8,560 nt of DNA from Candidatus Stahliibacteriota bacterium (GTDB lineage Bacteria; Hydrothermota; Tepidihabitantia; SM23-42), in NCBI GenBank assembly GCA_004376785.1, contig SOIY01000299.1:1-8560 (forward strand), read 5' to 3'. The translations under genes and the position numbers were made by a program. Positions within the stretch are counted from its first letter, which is position 1, and every line of letters starts with the position of its first letter. This document shows positions 1-7,023 of this stretch, one piece after another. The notes beneath the pieces were generated by a model. That model saw only the letters and a list, made by a program, of their open reading frames with translations. It was not told the DNA's origin and did no database searches.

Positions 1-510
1 AAGGTACTGAAGCAGTCCACCTGCCTTCATTATCTCCATTTCAAGTGATGAAACAGGCTTTCCCTTATACACCTTATTCTGCGTAATATTTTTGATCTCA
101 CCATTTTCAATATTGACTTCTAATACATCACCTTTCTTCATCTTCTCCACCTGCCCCAGCTCAAGAATCGGTAAACCAGTATTAACCGCATTTCTATGAA
201 AGATTCTGGCAAACGACTTAGCAATAACAACAGACACACCTATACCTGTAATTGCTACTGTTGCGTGCTCACGTGATGAACCACAGCCAAAATTTTTACC
301 AGCAACAATAATATCACCTTTTTTTACGTGTTTTATAAAATCTTCACCATTATCAACACCTTCCATTGCATGCTTAGCCATTTCTTTTTTGTCAGTCAAA
401 GGCAAATACTTTCCTGGATAAATCTGGTCAGTATCCACATCATCACCAAAGAGCCAAGCTCTTCCGCGGATTGACGCGGATTGCGACGTAGACTGACGCG
501 GATTAGACAT
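1..510 (-). CDS. leuD: 3-isopropylmalate dehydratase (or related hydro-lyase) small subunit, partial at window edge
   Basis: This is the small (swivel-domain) subunit of an aconitase-family isomerase. With the large subunit next to it, it moves a hydroxyl group between adjacent carbons, most likely 2- to 3-isopropylmalate in leucine synthesis. I translated 170 codons with no stop before the edge. The family motifs are GRAWLFGDDVDTDQ (about residues 16-29), the substrate loop YLPL (35-38) and GKNFGCGSSREHA (about 71-83). The frame reaches GGLLQYL, close to the usual family C-terminus, so only a few codons are missing. The ATG overlaps the leuC stop as TAATG. A GGAGG at 518-522, 7 bases upstream, fixes this start. 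Oddly, residues 3-16 precede the normal family N-terminus and are encoded by a short repeat (464-504). The substrate could instead be homoaconitate or a dimethylmalate-type acid; the family is certain, the substrate is not. Confidence 0.9.
   Translation of the reverse strand, partial: MSNPRQSTSQSASIRGRAWLFGDDVDTDQIYPGKYLPLTDKKEMAKHAMEGVDNGEDFIKHVKKGDIIVAGKNFGCGSSREHATVAITGIGVSVVIAKSFARIFHRNAVNTGLPILELGQVEKMKKGDVLEVNIENGEIKNITQNKVYKGKPVSSLEMEIMKAGGLLQYL
464..504 (-). repeat. AATCCGCGTC tandem repeat inside the 5' end of leuD
   Basis: On the minus strand this stretch reads AATCCGCGTC (504-495), the diverged AGTCTACGTC (494-485), a GC linker, AATCCGCGTC (482-473) and AATCCGCGG (472-464). It is GC-rich compared with its surroundings and lies fully inside the coding sequence, in frame, giving a Ser/Gln/Arg-rich tail. 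It resembles the leader repeat at 1758-1801 with T for C changes. The repeat units are directly visible; that they belong to a dispersed genomic family is inference. Confidence 0.75.
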
Positions 511-1757
511 TAGAAAACCTCCGTTGGATCCCTGATTTCGCCAAATAGTGCTGTCGCTGCCGCAGTTGCTGGTGAAGCCAGATAAACTTTTGCGCCTTTA
601 CCCAACTTGCCAATAAAATTCCGATTCGAGGTTGAAACCATTACTTCTCCTGGAGCCAGAATACCTGGATGTCCTGTTGTACATAATGCACAACCAGGAT
701 TCGTCACAACTGCACCACTCGAAAGAAAGATTTCATAAAATCCTGCCTCAAGTGCCTGTTTAGTAACTTCCATAGTCGCAGGTACTATAATAAGCCTCAC
801 ACCTTTTTTAACCATCTTCCCCTTTAGAATCTCTGCTGCAATCTTCAAATCTTCAAATCTCCCATTAGTACAAGAACCAATAAATACCTGATTTACCTTT
901 GTCCCGGAAACCTCTGTGACTTCCTTCACATTATCAGGTGAATGCGGACAGGCAATCTGGGGTTTTAAATTATCCACTGAAAACTCATAAACCTTTTCAT
1001 ATGTAGCATCAGAATCTGGTGTTATTGCTTCTACCTTCTCTTTTGTCCGGGATTTAATAAACGCCATGACTTCTTCATCAGGTTCAATAAAACCAATATC
1101 TCCTGACATCTCTGTCACCATACTCGTCATTGTTATACGTTCGGAAAGATTCATTCTCTTGACTGTATCACCTGAAAACTCAATTGCTCTATTTAAAGCG
1201 CCATCAGTCTTCAACTGCTTGACTATGTATAATATTACATCCTTAGCAGTAATAAAGTTTTTTAATTGTCCTTTAACAATAATCTTTATTGTTTTAGGAA
1301 CACAAAACCAGAGTTTGCCTTTGTACATTGCACCTGCAATATCTGTTGTACCCATACCAAAACCAGCAGCACCTGCAGCACCAAGAAGATTCATGTGGCT
1401 ATCTGTGCCAACAATAATATCCCAGGGTTTTACCAAACCACTTTCTAAAAGGATATGCTGTCCTACACCAGTATTAACATCGAACAATCTGACTCCTTGC
1501 TGAACAGTAAAATCTCTTAAGAATTTTTGATTGACTGCTACTTTCTCATTGCGCGCCGGGATGTGTAAATCAAAAGTTATTGCCACCCTTTTTTTATTAA
1601 ATACAGGGTATTCACCAAACATCCCCTGATATTCCTGTATTACATTTGGTCCACCAAAATCGCGCATTGCTACAAGATCTAAGTTTACCCATATATAATC
1701 GCCAGGTTTAACATCTTTACCAGCACCACGCGAAAAAATTTTCTCAATTACCGTCAT
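510..1757 (-). CDS. leuC: 3-isopropylmalate dehydratase (or related hydro-lyase) large subunit
   Basis: This is the large, iron-sulfur-carrying subunit of an aconitase-family hydro-lyase, a cytoplasmic partner of the following leuD. From the ATG it has 415 residues, the length of the short LeuC/HacA type rather than the ~465-residue enterobacterial LeuC. The [4Fe-4S] ligands are visible as Cys296 in GSCTNGR and Cys356/Cys359 in NPGCALC. FDLHIPAR (about 62-69) and GTDSHMNLLGAAGAAG (about 117-132) are active-site regions. The latter departs from the common SHTCTYGALGAFA form, so the substrate is less sure than the family. A GTG three bases upstream (1760) could also start the protein, but ATG gives the usual MTVIEKIFSR-type N-terminus. 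No good Shine-Dalgarno site precedes it, because the leader is repeat sequence. It follows the GNAT-like gene by 57 bases and may be read from that promoter. Confidence 0.9.
   Translation of the reverse strand: MTVIEKIFSRGAGKDVKPGDYIWVNLDLVAMRDFGGPNVIQEYQGMFGEYPVFNKKRVAITFDLHIPARNEKVAVNQKFLRDFTVQQGVRLFDVNTGVGQHILLESGLVKPWDIIVGTDSHMNLLGAAGAAGFGMGTTDIAGAMYKGKLWFCVPKTIKIIVKGQLKNFITAKDVILYIVKQLKTDGALNRAIEFSGDTVKRMNLSERITMTSMVTEMSGDIGFIEPDEEVMAFIKSRTKEKVEAITPDSDATYEKVYEFSVDNLKPQIACPHSPDNVKEVTEVSGTKVNQVFIGSCTNGRFEDLKIAAEILKGKMVKKGVRLIIVPATMEVTKQALEAGFYEIFLSSGAVVTNPGCALCTTGHPGILAPGEVMVSTSNRNFIGKLGKGAKVYLASPATAAATALFGEIRDPTEVF
518..522 (-). promoter_or_regulatory. Ribosome binding site of leuD
   Basis: GGAGG lies inside the last codons of leuC, with a 7-base spacer to the ATG at 510. 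Together with the TAATG junction it suggests translational coupling. It decides that translation starts upstream of the repeat, so the repeat-encoded tail is really made. Confidence 0.75.
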
Positions 1758-1801
1758 CACACAGATTCCGCAGAAAATATAACCAACAGATTACACAGAT
1801 T
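1758..1801 (-). repeat. AATCTGTGT-type repeat forming the leuC leader
   Basis: On the minus strand the gap before leuC contains AATCTGTGT, then AATCTGTTGG, an AT-rich spacer, CTGCGG, and AATCTGTGTG directly against the ATG. The units match those inside leuD apart from C/T exchanges (consensus about AATCYGYGT). I recall similar strings between genes in several uncultured bacterial genomes but cannot check it here. The repeat occupies the place where a ribosome binding site would be expected. Confidence 0.65.
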
Positions 1802-1814
1802 TTTTCCAGTTTTT

Positions 1815-2930
1815 CTATACCTGTCCTTCGTATATGCGATATTTTTTGTATATTTTGCCGCCCATTTTTATGATTGTGTTATTGGTTGAATGATTATCTT
1901 CAAGTGTCCAGGACAGCTCACCACCAATATAACCGAGTTTTTGACCCGCCCTGAAGGATTCAAGAAATAAAAGAGATTCCAGCCCCATCTTTCGATACTT
2001 CTTACGCACTCCCATTATCATTAATCTTCCTTCCTTAATTTTTCTCTTGTAGTAAAGGAATTTTAACATCTCAATCGGTCCAAAGCGTCCATTCAATTTT
2101 TTCAGTACTACATTATAATTAGGTAAAGTGAGTGAAACTGCAACTGGAACATTGTCAATTTCAATAATTATTACGAGTTCAGGAATAACCAGAGGTTTAA
2201 GCTTTTTGGCAAGTGCATCAAATTCTGCATCAGTCACTGGCACAAAACCCCAATTGCGACTCCATGCATCGTTATAAACTTCTTTAATCTTTTTGACCTC
2301 GTTTGCAAAATCATTGAGGTTAACAGGTCTTACCTTGATGTCCTGTATTCTTCTGCGGACAATTGAACATAACCTTTCGAGATACTCCAATGGCGCATCT
2401 TTTGAATCCACATAAAAAGCATTTAGATCTTTTGCCTTTATAAGTCCTGCCTTTTCACATAGTTGTGAATAATATTCGTAATTGTGCAGCATCATTATAA
2501 ATGGTGGTGAATAAAATCCCTCAATAAGAAGTCCGCATTCATCATTAGTTGAAGGATTCACTGGACCAATGAACTTAGTCATCCCTTTATCCTTGTGAAA
2601 CAACCTTACATGGTCAAACATGGCGCGCGCAGCATCTTCATCATCATCACATTCAAAAAAACCAAAATATCCTGTCTTTTCATTCCAAAATTCAATGTAG
2701 TTATAATCTACAATAGCACAGATTCTTCCTGCAATATTTTTATTACGATACGCCAGAAACATCTCCCTTTCAGCATGTTCCCAGAACGGATTCTTGTTTT
2801 TATCAAGCAAGTGATACACATCTTGCTTTAGAGGTGGTATCCAGTAACGATTTTCTTTATACAACTGATACGGATAATTGACAAAAGTTTTTAATTCTTT
2901 TTCAGTTTTTACGGGAATTACGCTTATCAT
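1815..2930 (-). CDS. GNAT-fold N-acyltransferase-like protein, candidate bacterial ceramide synthase
   Basis: This is a 371-residue protein with a GNAT-like C-terminal half. Around residues 305-320 the strand IMGVRKKYRKMGLESLLF resembles the acyl-CoA-binding V-to-RxxGxA segment. Residues 340-368 (WTLEDNHSTNNTIIKMGGKIYKKYRIYE) are the typical GNAT motif-B end. The N-terminal half carries conserved-looking blocks, YKENRYWIPPL (24-34) and FIGPVNPSTNDECGLLIEGF (120-139), that I associate with long GNAT proteins found beside oxoamine synthases. It has no signal peptide or membrane span. Its ATG overlaps the stop of the synthase gene as ATGA, which implies coupled production. Bacterial ceramide synthase (bCerS, described in Caulobacter) is a GNAT-type enzyme that N-acylates a sphingoid base, so that is the best guess. 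Similarity to bCerS is inferred from fold, size and neighbour, not from an alignment. It could instead acylate another amino ketone or amino alcohol. Confidence 0.7.
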   Translation of the reverse strand: MISVIPVKTEKELKTFVNYPYQLYKENRYWIPPLKQDVYHLLDKNKNPFWEHAEREMFLAYRNKNIAGRICAIVDYNYIEFWNEKTGYFGFFECDDDEDAARAMFDHVRLFHKDKGMTKFIGPVNPSTNDECGLLIEGFYSPPFIMMLHNYEYYSQLCEKAGLIKAKDLNAFYVDSKDAPLEYLERLCSIVRRRIQDIKVRPVNLNDFANEVKKIKEVYNDAWSRNWGFVPVTDAEFDALAKKLKPLVIPELVIIIEIDNVPVAVSLTLPNYNVVLKKLNGRFGPIEMLKFLYYKRKIKEGRLMIMGVRKKYRKMGLESLLFLESFRAGQKLGYIGGELSWTLEDNHSTNNTIIKMGGKIYKKYRIYEGQV

Positions 2931-4117
2931 TTTTTAGCCAATCCAAATTCTTGAGCACAACGATTGAATTCATCCAAAACTATACCAATATCGTCATCTG
3001 TATGAGTTGCCATGTAACTGGTGCGGATTAATGCTCGACCTGGAGGTGTTGCCGGTGATATAACAGGATTAGCAAAAATACCATTAGCCATAAGCATCTT
3101 CCAGAATCCAAAGCATTTGTCATCTTCTCCAATAATAACAGGAATAACAGGTGACTCACTTTCGCCAACATCCAAACCAATTTCTTTAAAGCCTTTGAGC
3201 ACCTTTTGGGTTATATTCCATAATTTCTTACGCCGTTCAGGCTCGCTCTTGATTATATCTAATGCCATCTGGGCACTTGCAACTGAAGCTGGAATCATAC
3301 TTGCAGAAAATATTAATGATCTTGCTGTGTGTTTAATATGAGTGATAACATCCTTTTCTGCGACAACAAAACCACCAAGAGAGGCAAACGCCTTGCTAAA
3401 TGTTCCCATGATCATATCAACCTCATGAAGCAGATTAAATTGCTCACATGTACCTCTGCCCTTTTCACCATGTACACCTACACCATGAGCATCATCAACA
3501 AGAAGACGGGCATTGTATTTCTTTTTCAAACGTACTATTTCAGGTAAATTTGAAAGATCGCCTTCCATACTGAAAACACCATCAACAATAATCAATTTTC
3601 CTCGATTTTCTGGCAATGTCTTTAAAATCCTCTCTAAATCTTCCATATCATTATGCCGATACTTTTTTACATCAGCAAAGGACAGACGACAGCCATCAAT
3701 AATAGATGCATGGTCCTGACGATCAATTATTAGAATATCATCCTTACCACTTATTGCAGAAATAATCCCCAAATTGGTTTGAAACCCTGTTGAAAAAACA
3801 ATAGCATTATCCTTTTCAAAGAATTCAGCTAAATCATTTTCCAGTTTGATATGGATATCCAGAGTGCCATTAAGAAACCTTGAACCAGAACAAGTTGAGC
3901 CATATTTTTTAATTGCATTGATCCCTGCCTCTTTCATCCGTGGGTCTGCAGCAAGGCCTAAATAGCCATTAGACCCTATCATAATAAATTCCCTGCCATT
4001 AATCATTACCCTGTGGTCCTGTACTGATTCTATAGGTGTAAAAAAGGGATAAATTTCCATATCATGTGCTCGATTTACTTGTTTAACTATAACGTTACAT
4101 TTTTTGAACAAATCCAT
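2927..4117 (-). CDS. PLP-dependent alpha-oxoamine synthase, serine palmitoyltransferase-like
   Basis: It condenses an amino acid with an acyl thioester, losing CO2, to form an amino ketone. The 396-residue length is normal for the family. The PLP lysine is Lys242 in MGTFSKAFASLGG. Other family residues are GFQ at 111-113 (phosphate side), His136 in DHAS (stacks on PLP), Asp208 and His211 in DDAHG, and Arg365 in ALIRTSYMATHTD (carboxylate). GSRFLNGTLDIH (78-89) fits serine palmitoyltransferases better than glycine C-acetyltransferase (RFICGT) or BioF. Genome pipelines often label such proteins as glycine C-acetyltransferase, and an autoinducer synthase (CqsA type) is another option. The partner GNAT-fold gene overlaps its stop by ATGA, supporting a sphingoid or ceramide-like lipid role. 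The MDLFKKC start matches the family N-terminus and lies 5 bases after a -10 box, with no room for a Shine-Dalgarno site. Confidence 0.8.
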   Translation of the reverse strand: MDLFKKCNVIVKQVNRAHDMEIYPFFTPIESVQDHRVMINGREFIMIGSNGYLGLAADPRMKEAGINAIKKYGSTCSGSRFLNGTLDIHIKLENDLAEFFEKDNAIVFSTGFQTNLGIISAISGKDDILIIDRQDHASIIDGCRLSFADVKKYRHNDMEDLERILKTLPENRGKLIIVDGVFSMEGDLSNLPEIVRLKKKYNARLLVDDAHGVGVHGEKGRGTCEQFNLLHEVDMIMGTFSKAFASLGGFVVAEKDVITHIKHTARSLIFSASMIPASVASAQMALDIIKSEPERRKKLWNITQKVLKGFKEIGLDVGESESPVIPVIIGEDDKCFGFWKMLMANGIFANPVISPATPPGRALIRTSYMATHTDDDIGIVLDEFNRCAQEFGLAKK

Positions 4118-4122
4118 AAATT

Positions 4123-4150
4123 ATTATATTTATATTTTTTGTGAAGTCAA
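4123..4150 (-). promoter_or_regulatory. Sigma70-type promoter of the oxoamine synthase gene, leaderless layout
   Basis: The -35 box TTGACT (4150-4145) and the perfect -10 box TATAAT (4128-4123) are separated by 16 bases. Only AATTT lies between the -10 box and the ATG at 4117, so the expected transcription start falls on or next to the start codon. It lies just downstream of the palindromic element that ends the purB unit, so a new transcription unit probably begins here. Confidence 0.75.
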
Positions 4151-4160
4151 CAATATTAAT

Positions 4161-4284
4161 ACGCAGGATCACTACGTTCGCAGTATCGCTGCGCTCGCCT
4201 TAAAATGCATTTCCTGCGAATCCCGCTCCTTTGAAAAAAAGCGGGACGATACTGTAAGTGCCAAATTTCTGGCACGATCCTGCA
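4161..4284. repeat. Nested palindromic element between purB and the oxoamine synthase gene
   Basis: Three pairs of complementary arms are nested. The outer arms are GCAGGATC (4163-4170) and GATCCTGC (4276-4283). The middle arms are CAGTATCG (4181-4188) and CGATACTG (4247-4254). The inner arms are TCCCGCT (4221-4227) and AGCGGGA (4240-4246). Local hairpins are added by CGCAG/CTGCG (4179-4193) and GTGCCA/TGGCAC (4258-4275). The outer arm touches the purB stop codon, and the element is richer in GC than the flanks. It may be a MITE- or REP-like repeat and may also slow or stop transcription from purB, although no classic U-tract follows a stem. No transposase is encoded. Confidence 0.7.
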
Positions 4285-5553
4285 TTATCTAACTATGTTC
4301 CTCAAGAACCATTTTAAATCGAAAATCTTTTCTATTTCTTTCTTACTAAGATATTTCCTAACTTTTTTATCATACAAAACAGTCTCCTTGAGTCCTTTTC
4401 TTGCTTTTATTGACTCAAAACTGCGGCTCTGGACTGTTTTATATGCCTCGCCCCTATCCATGCCCTTTTTTACTAATCTGTTCATTAAATTCTGTGATGC
4501 ATAAACCCCAAAACTAGAATTGATATTCTTCAACATCCTTTCTGGATAAACATTTAAACCTTTTAATACCCATATCATCTTCAGTGTAATATAATGTGTA
4601 AGATGAAAGCTGTCCGGAAAAATAATTCTTTCCACAGAGGAATTTGCCAAATCCCTTTCATGCCAAAGAGTTATATTTTCATAGGCAGGGATTAAATAAC
4701 CACGTAAGACCCTTGCCATACCACATATACGTTCACAAATAATTGGATTTTTCTTGTGTGGCATTGCCGAAGAACCTTTCTGCCCTTTTGTAAACGGTTC
4801 GGTTACCTCATTTATTTCAGTACGCGAGAGGTTTCTTATCTCGGTTGCAATACGTTCAAGCGCACATGCATAAAGCACCAAATTTGAAAGCAAGAATGCA
4901 AATCTATCCCTGGGTAAAACCTGGGTCGATACAGGTTCTGGTTTCAATCCTAATTTTTTCATCACCTTTGTTTCAATTGTTGGAGATAACATTGTATAAG
5001 TACCCACAGCACCCGACAATTTACCATAAGATATTTCTTCTCTTGCTTTTTTTAAACGCTTATAGGCCCTGTTTATCTCCTCATACCACGACGCAACCTT
5101 ATAACCAAATGTAATCGGTTGGGCAAATATACCATGTGTTCTACCCATCTGAGGTGTATTTTTATACTTTAAGCATATCCTTTTCAGTATTTTAAGTAAT
5201 TTTCTAATCTCATTAAGGATAACATCAATGCTCTCAAGAATAATTAATACAAAGGCTGTATCAACGAGGTCATATGAGGTAAGTCCAAAGTGTAACCACT
5301 TTCCTTGTTTACCCAATTTTTCTCTTGCCGCCTCTAAAAAAGCGATCACATCATGGTTTGTCACTTTTTCTATCTCATAAACCCTTTCAGGTTTGACTTT
5401 GATATTTGAAAGCTTCTTACTAAGCCCCTTTGGAATAATACCGGCTTTTTCCTCAACTTCAGCCACAACCTTTTCAACAAAAAGCCATTTTTTTAATTTA
5501 TACTCATCATTAAATATACTTACCAATTTTTTTGTTTGATAACGTTTAATCAT
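4285..5553 (-). CDS. purB: Adenylosuccinate lyase
   Basis: It splits adenylosuccinate to AMP plus fumarate and SAICAR to AICAR plus fumarate, serving purine synthesis in the cytoplasm as a homotetramer. The 422 residues agree with the ~430 of the Bacillus/Thermotoga type. The fumarase/aspartase superfamily signature GSSAMPHKKNP spans 260-270 and contains the catalytic serine loop. GRTHG (137-141) holds the general-acid His140, and TNHDVIAF (about 66-72) and HERDLANSSVERI (298-310) are further active-site segments. GRTHGIFAQP has Ile-Phe and Gln where GRTHGQHAEP-like forms are more usual, a mild variation. It starts 12 bases after the htrA stop behind a strong ribosome binding site, so it is probably co-transcribed with htrA and the transaldolase. 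Its stop directly abuts the palindromic element. Confidence 0.96.
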   Translation of the reverse strand: MIKRYQTKKLVSIFNDEYKLKKWLFVEKVVAEVEEKAGIIPKGLSKKLSNIKVKPERVYEIEKVTNHDVIAFLEAAREKLGKQGKWLHFGLTSYDLVDTAFVLIILESIDVILNEIRKLLKILKRICLKYKNTPQMGRTHGIFAQPITFGYKVASWYEEINRAYKRLKKAREEISYGKLSGAVGTYTMLSPTIETKVMKKLGLKPEPVSTQVLPRDRFAFLLSNLVLYACALERIATEIRNLSRTEINEVTEPFTKGQKGSSAMPHKKNPIICERICGMARVLRGYLIPAYENITLWHERDLANSSVERIIFPDSFHLTHYITLKMIWVLKGLNVYPERMLKNINSSFGVYASQNLMNRLVKKGMDRGEAYKTVQSRSFESIKARKGLKETVLYDKKVRKYLSKKEIEKIFDLKWFLRNIVR

Positions 5554-5556
5554 GGT

Positions 5557-5563
5557 ACCTCCA
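5557..5563 (-). promoter_or_regulatory. Ribosome binding site of purB
   Basis: TGGAGGT sits in the 12-base htrA-purB gap, with 4 bases between GGAGG and the ATG at 5553. It shows that this organism uses classical Shine-Dalgarno initiation for genes inside operons. Confidence 0.75.
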
Positions 5564-5565
5564 CA

Positions 5566-7023
5566 TCACAGTCCTAAATATAACTGAACAATCATTCCGT
5601 TACGATCAATGATAACATTGATATTTTTTGAAGCCTTAAAGGCCCTTTGAAAATCATTTTTGGTTCTTATACACATATTCCCTATCTGTAATACCACATC
5701 GCCAGGTTTGAGTCCAAGTTTTCTGCCAATCTTATTAGGTTCAACTTTTATCACAACTACACCTTCATTATATCGAAGATTATATTGCTTTTTAAGTCTA
5801 GAATCAATGTTCTCTACATATATTCCATATATACCTATTGATTTTTCAGTTCCTGTAGATTGTTTAAATTCTTTAACAATAAAGCTTATTTCTATTGATT
5901 TTTTCTTACGAAATAGAGTAATGTTCAATATATCATCAACAAATACATTTGATACGAATCTATCCCAATCTGAAACGCTATTTATTGCACGATTATTCAC
6001 TGAGACAATCCTATCTCCTTCTTTAATTCCAGCTCCTTGAGTTGAACTTCCAATATCAATATTATTAACCAATACACCAGATATTCCAATTCCCATTGAT
6101 TCAGCAATTTCTTGTGTAATATCCTGAACCCATAAACCAATCCATGGAGTTCTCACCTCGCCAAATTCTTTTGCCTCTTTGATGAACTTTTTGACATTGT
6201 CAATTGATTGAGCAAAACCAATCCCTTCTGAACCGCCACCAGAGCTAAAGATAGCTGTGTTAATCCCTATTACCTGCCCCAGAATATTTACTAATGGTCC
6301 TCCTGAATTACCGGGATTTATTGCTGCATCGGTTTGTATCATATCCTTATAGATTCTACTATCACGGGTTGACTTTATTGATCGATTAAGTGCAGAGATA
6401 ACTCCAACAGTTACCGTAGGTCTTGTATCCTCTAAGAGAAAACCAAAAGGATTACCAAGGGCAATCACCCATTCACCGATCATTAGATCATCAGACGTAC
6501 CCAGTTCAGCATAGGGTAAATCCCTTACATCAATCTTGAGTAATGCCAGATCATGAGGCTGGTCTGATGCGATTATCTTTCCCCTAAACTGTCTGCCATC
6601 TGGTAATGTTATATTTATATCTATAGCATTTGCTATTACATGCTCATTTGTTAAAATATATCCATCAGGAGAAATAATAACTCCAGAACCAAGGTTCTTT
6701 ATCTTTTTCCTGGTGTAGTATTCCGGAGCATAATCTTTAAAAAAATCGCGAAAAAATTCATCAGCAAAAGGAGAAAAAAATGGAGAAGTAGAAACAATCT
6801 TCGTTTGAATAACTGTAATGGACACAACTGATGGACTTATTTTTTGTGACGCCAGTACTATTGCATTAGCTCGTTGTTTTAAAATTTCATCATTAAGATC
6901 AACTAATCTGATATTATCAGAATAATAGTGGACTGATTCAGGCTTTAACATGTTGTACAACCTTACTACAAAAATAGTAAGTATTACACCAAAGAAAATG
7001 AATAATATATCTCGTTTTCTCAT
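5566..7023 (-). CDS. HtrA/DegP-type serine protease with two PDZ domains, membrane-anchored
   Basis: This is a trypsin-fold protease of envelope protein quality control that degrades misfolded proteins outside the cytoplasm. A short basic start and a hydrophobic stretch (residues 6-23) form an uncleaved anchor or signal sequence; I see no lipobox or obvious cleavage site. The catalytic triad is complete: His128 in TNEHV, Asp158 in HDLAL and Ser240 in NPGNSGGP. A flexible aromatic-rich loop (about 80-105, FFSPF...FFRDFF) precedes the core, as in the LA loop of DegP. PDZ1 covers about 290-385 and PDZ2 about 395-485, giving 485 residues in the DegP/DegQ range. Which paralogue it matches (DegP, DegQ or DegS-like) cannot be decided by eye, although two PDZ domains argue against DegS. 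Its ATG overlaps the transaldolase stop as ATGA, with AAGGA about 12 bases upstream. Confidence 0.95.
   Translation of the reverse strand: MRKRDILFIFFGVILTIFVVRLYNMLKPESVHYYSDNIRLVDLNDEILKQRANAIVLASQKISPSVVSITVIQTKIVSTSPFFSPFADEFFRDFFKDYAPEYYTRKKIKNLGSGVIISPDGYILTNEHVIANAIDINITLPDGRQFRGKIIASDQPHDLALLKIDVRDLPYAELGTSDDLMIGEWVIALGNPFGFLLEDTRPTVTVGVISALNRSIKSTRDSRIYKDMIQTDAAINPGNSGGPLVNILGQVIGINTAIFSSGGGSEGIGFAQSIDNVKKFIKEAKEFGEVRTPWIGLWVQDITQEIAESMGIGISGVLVNNIDIGSSTQGAGIKEGDRIVSVNNRAINSVSDWDRFVSNVFVDDILNITLFRKKKSIEISFIVKEFKQSTGTEKSIGIYGIYVENIDSRLKKQYNLRYNEGVVVIKVEPNKIGRKLGLKPGDVVLQIGNMCIRTKNDFQRAFKASKNINVIIDRNGMIVQLYLGL

Noticed and set aside
464..504. CRISPR-like repeat
   Set aside because: The units are about 10 bases, nearly contiguous, with no unique spacers and no cas genes.
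1066..1503. Plus-strand open frame of about 145 codons opposite leuC
   Set aside because: Its peptide is low-quality and it lies fully antisense to a well-conserved enzyme; the other plus-strand frames (for example 3021-3341 and 5660-6040) are shadows for the same reason.
2927..4117. Annotation as glycine C-acetyltransferase (kbl) or BioF
   Set aside because: The GSRFLNGT block and the coupled GNAT gene fit serine palmitoyltransferase better, and no threonine dehydrogenase or biotin gene is nearby. It is not fully excluded without an alignment.
4221..4246. Inner hairpin TCCCGCT/AGCGGGA as a classic intrinsic terminator
   Set aside because: The T-run lies in the loop rather than after the stem, so it does not fit the rho-independent pattern; it is kept only as part of the palindromic element.
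4104..4292. Plus-strand frame of 62 codons across the palindromic element
   Set aside because: It runs through the hairpins and into two genes, has no recognisable domain, and its start lies inside the oxoamine synthase gene.
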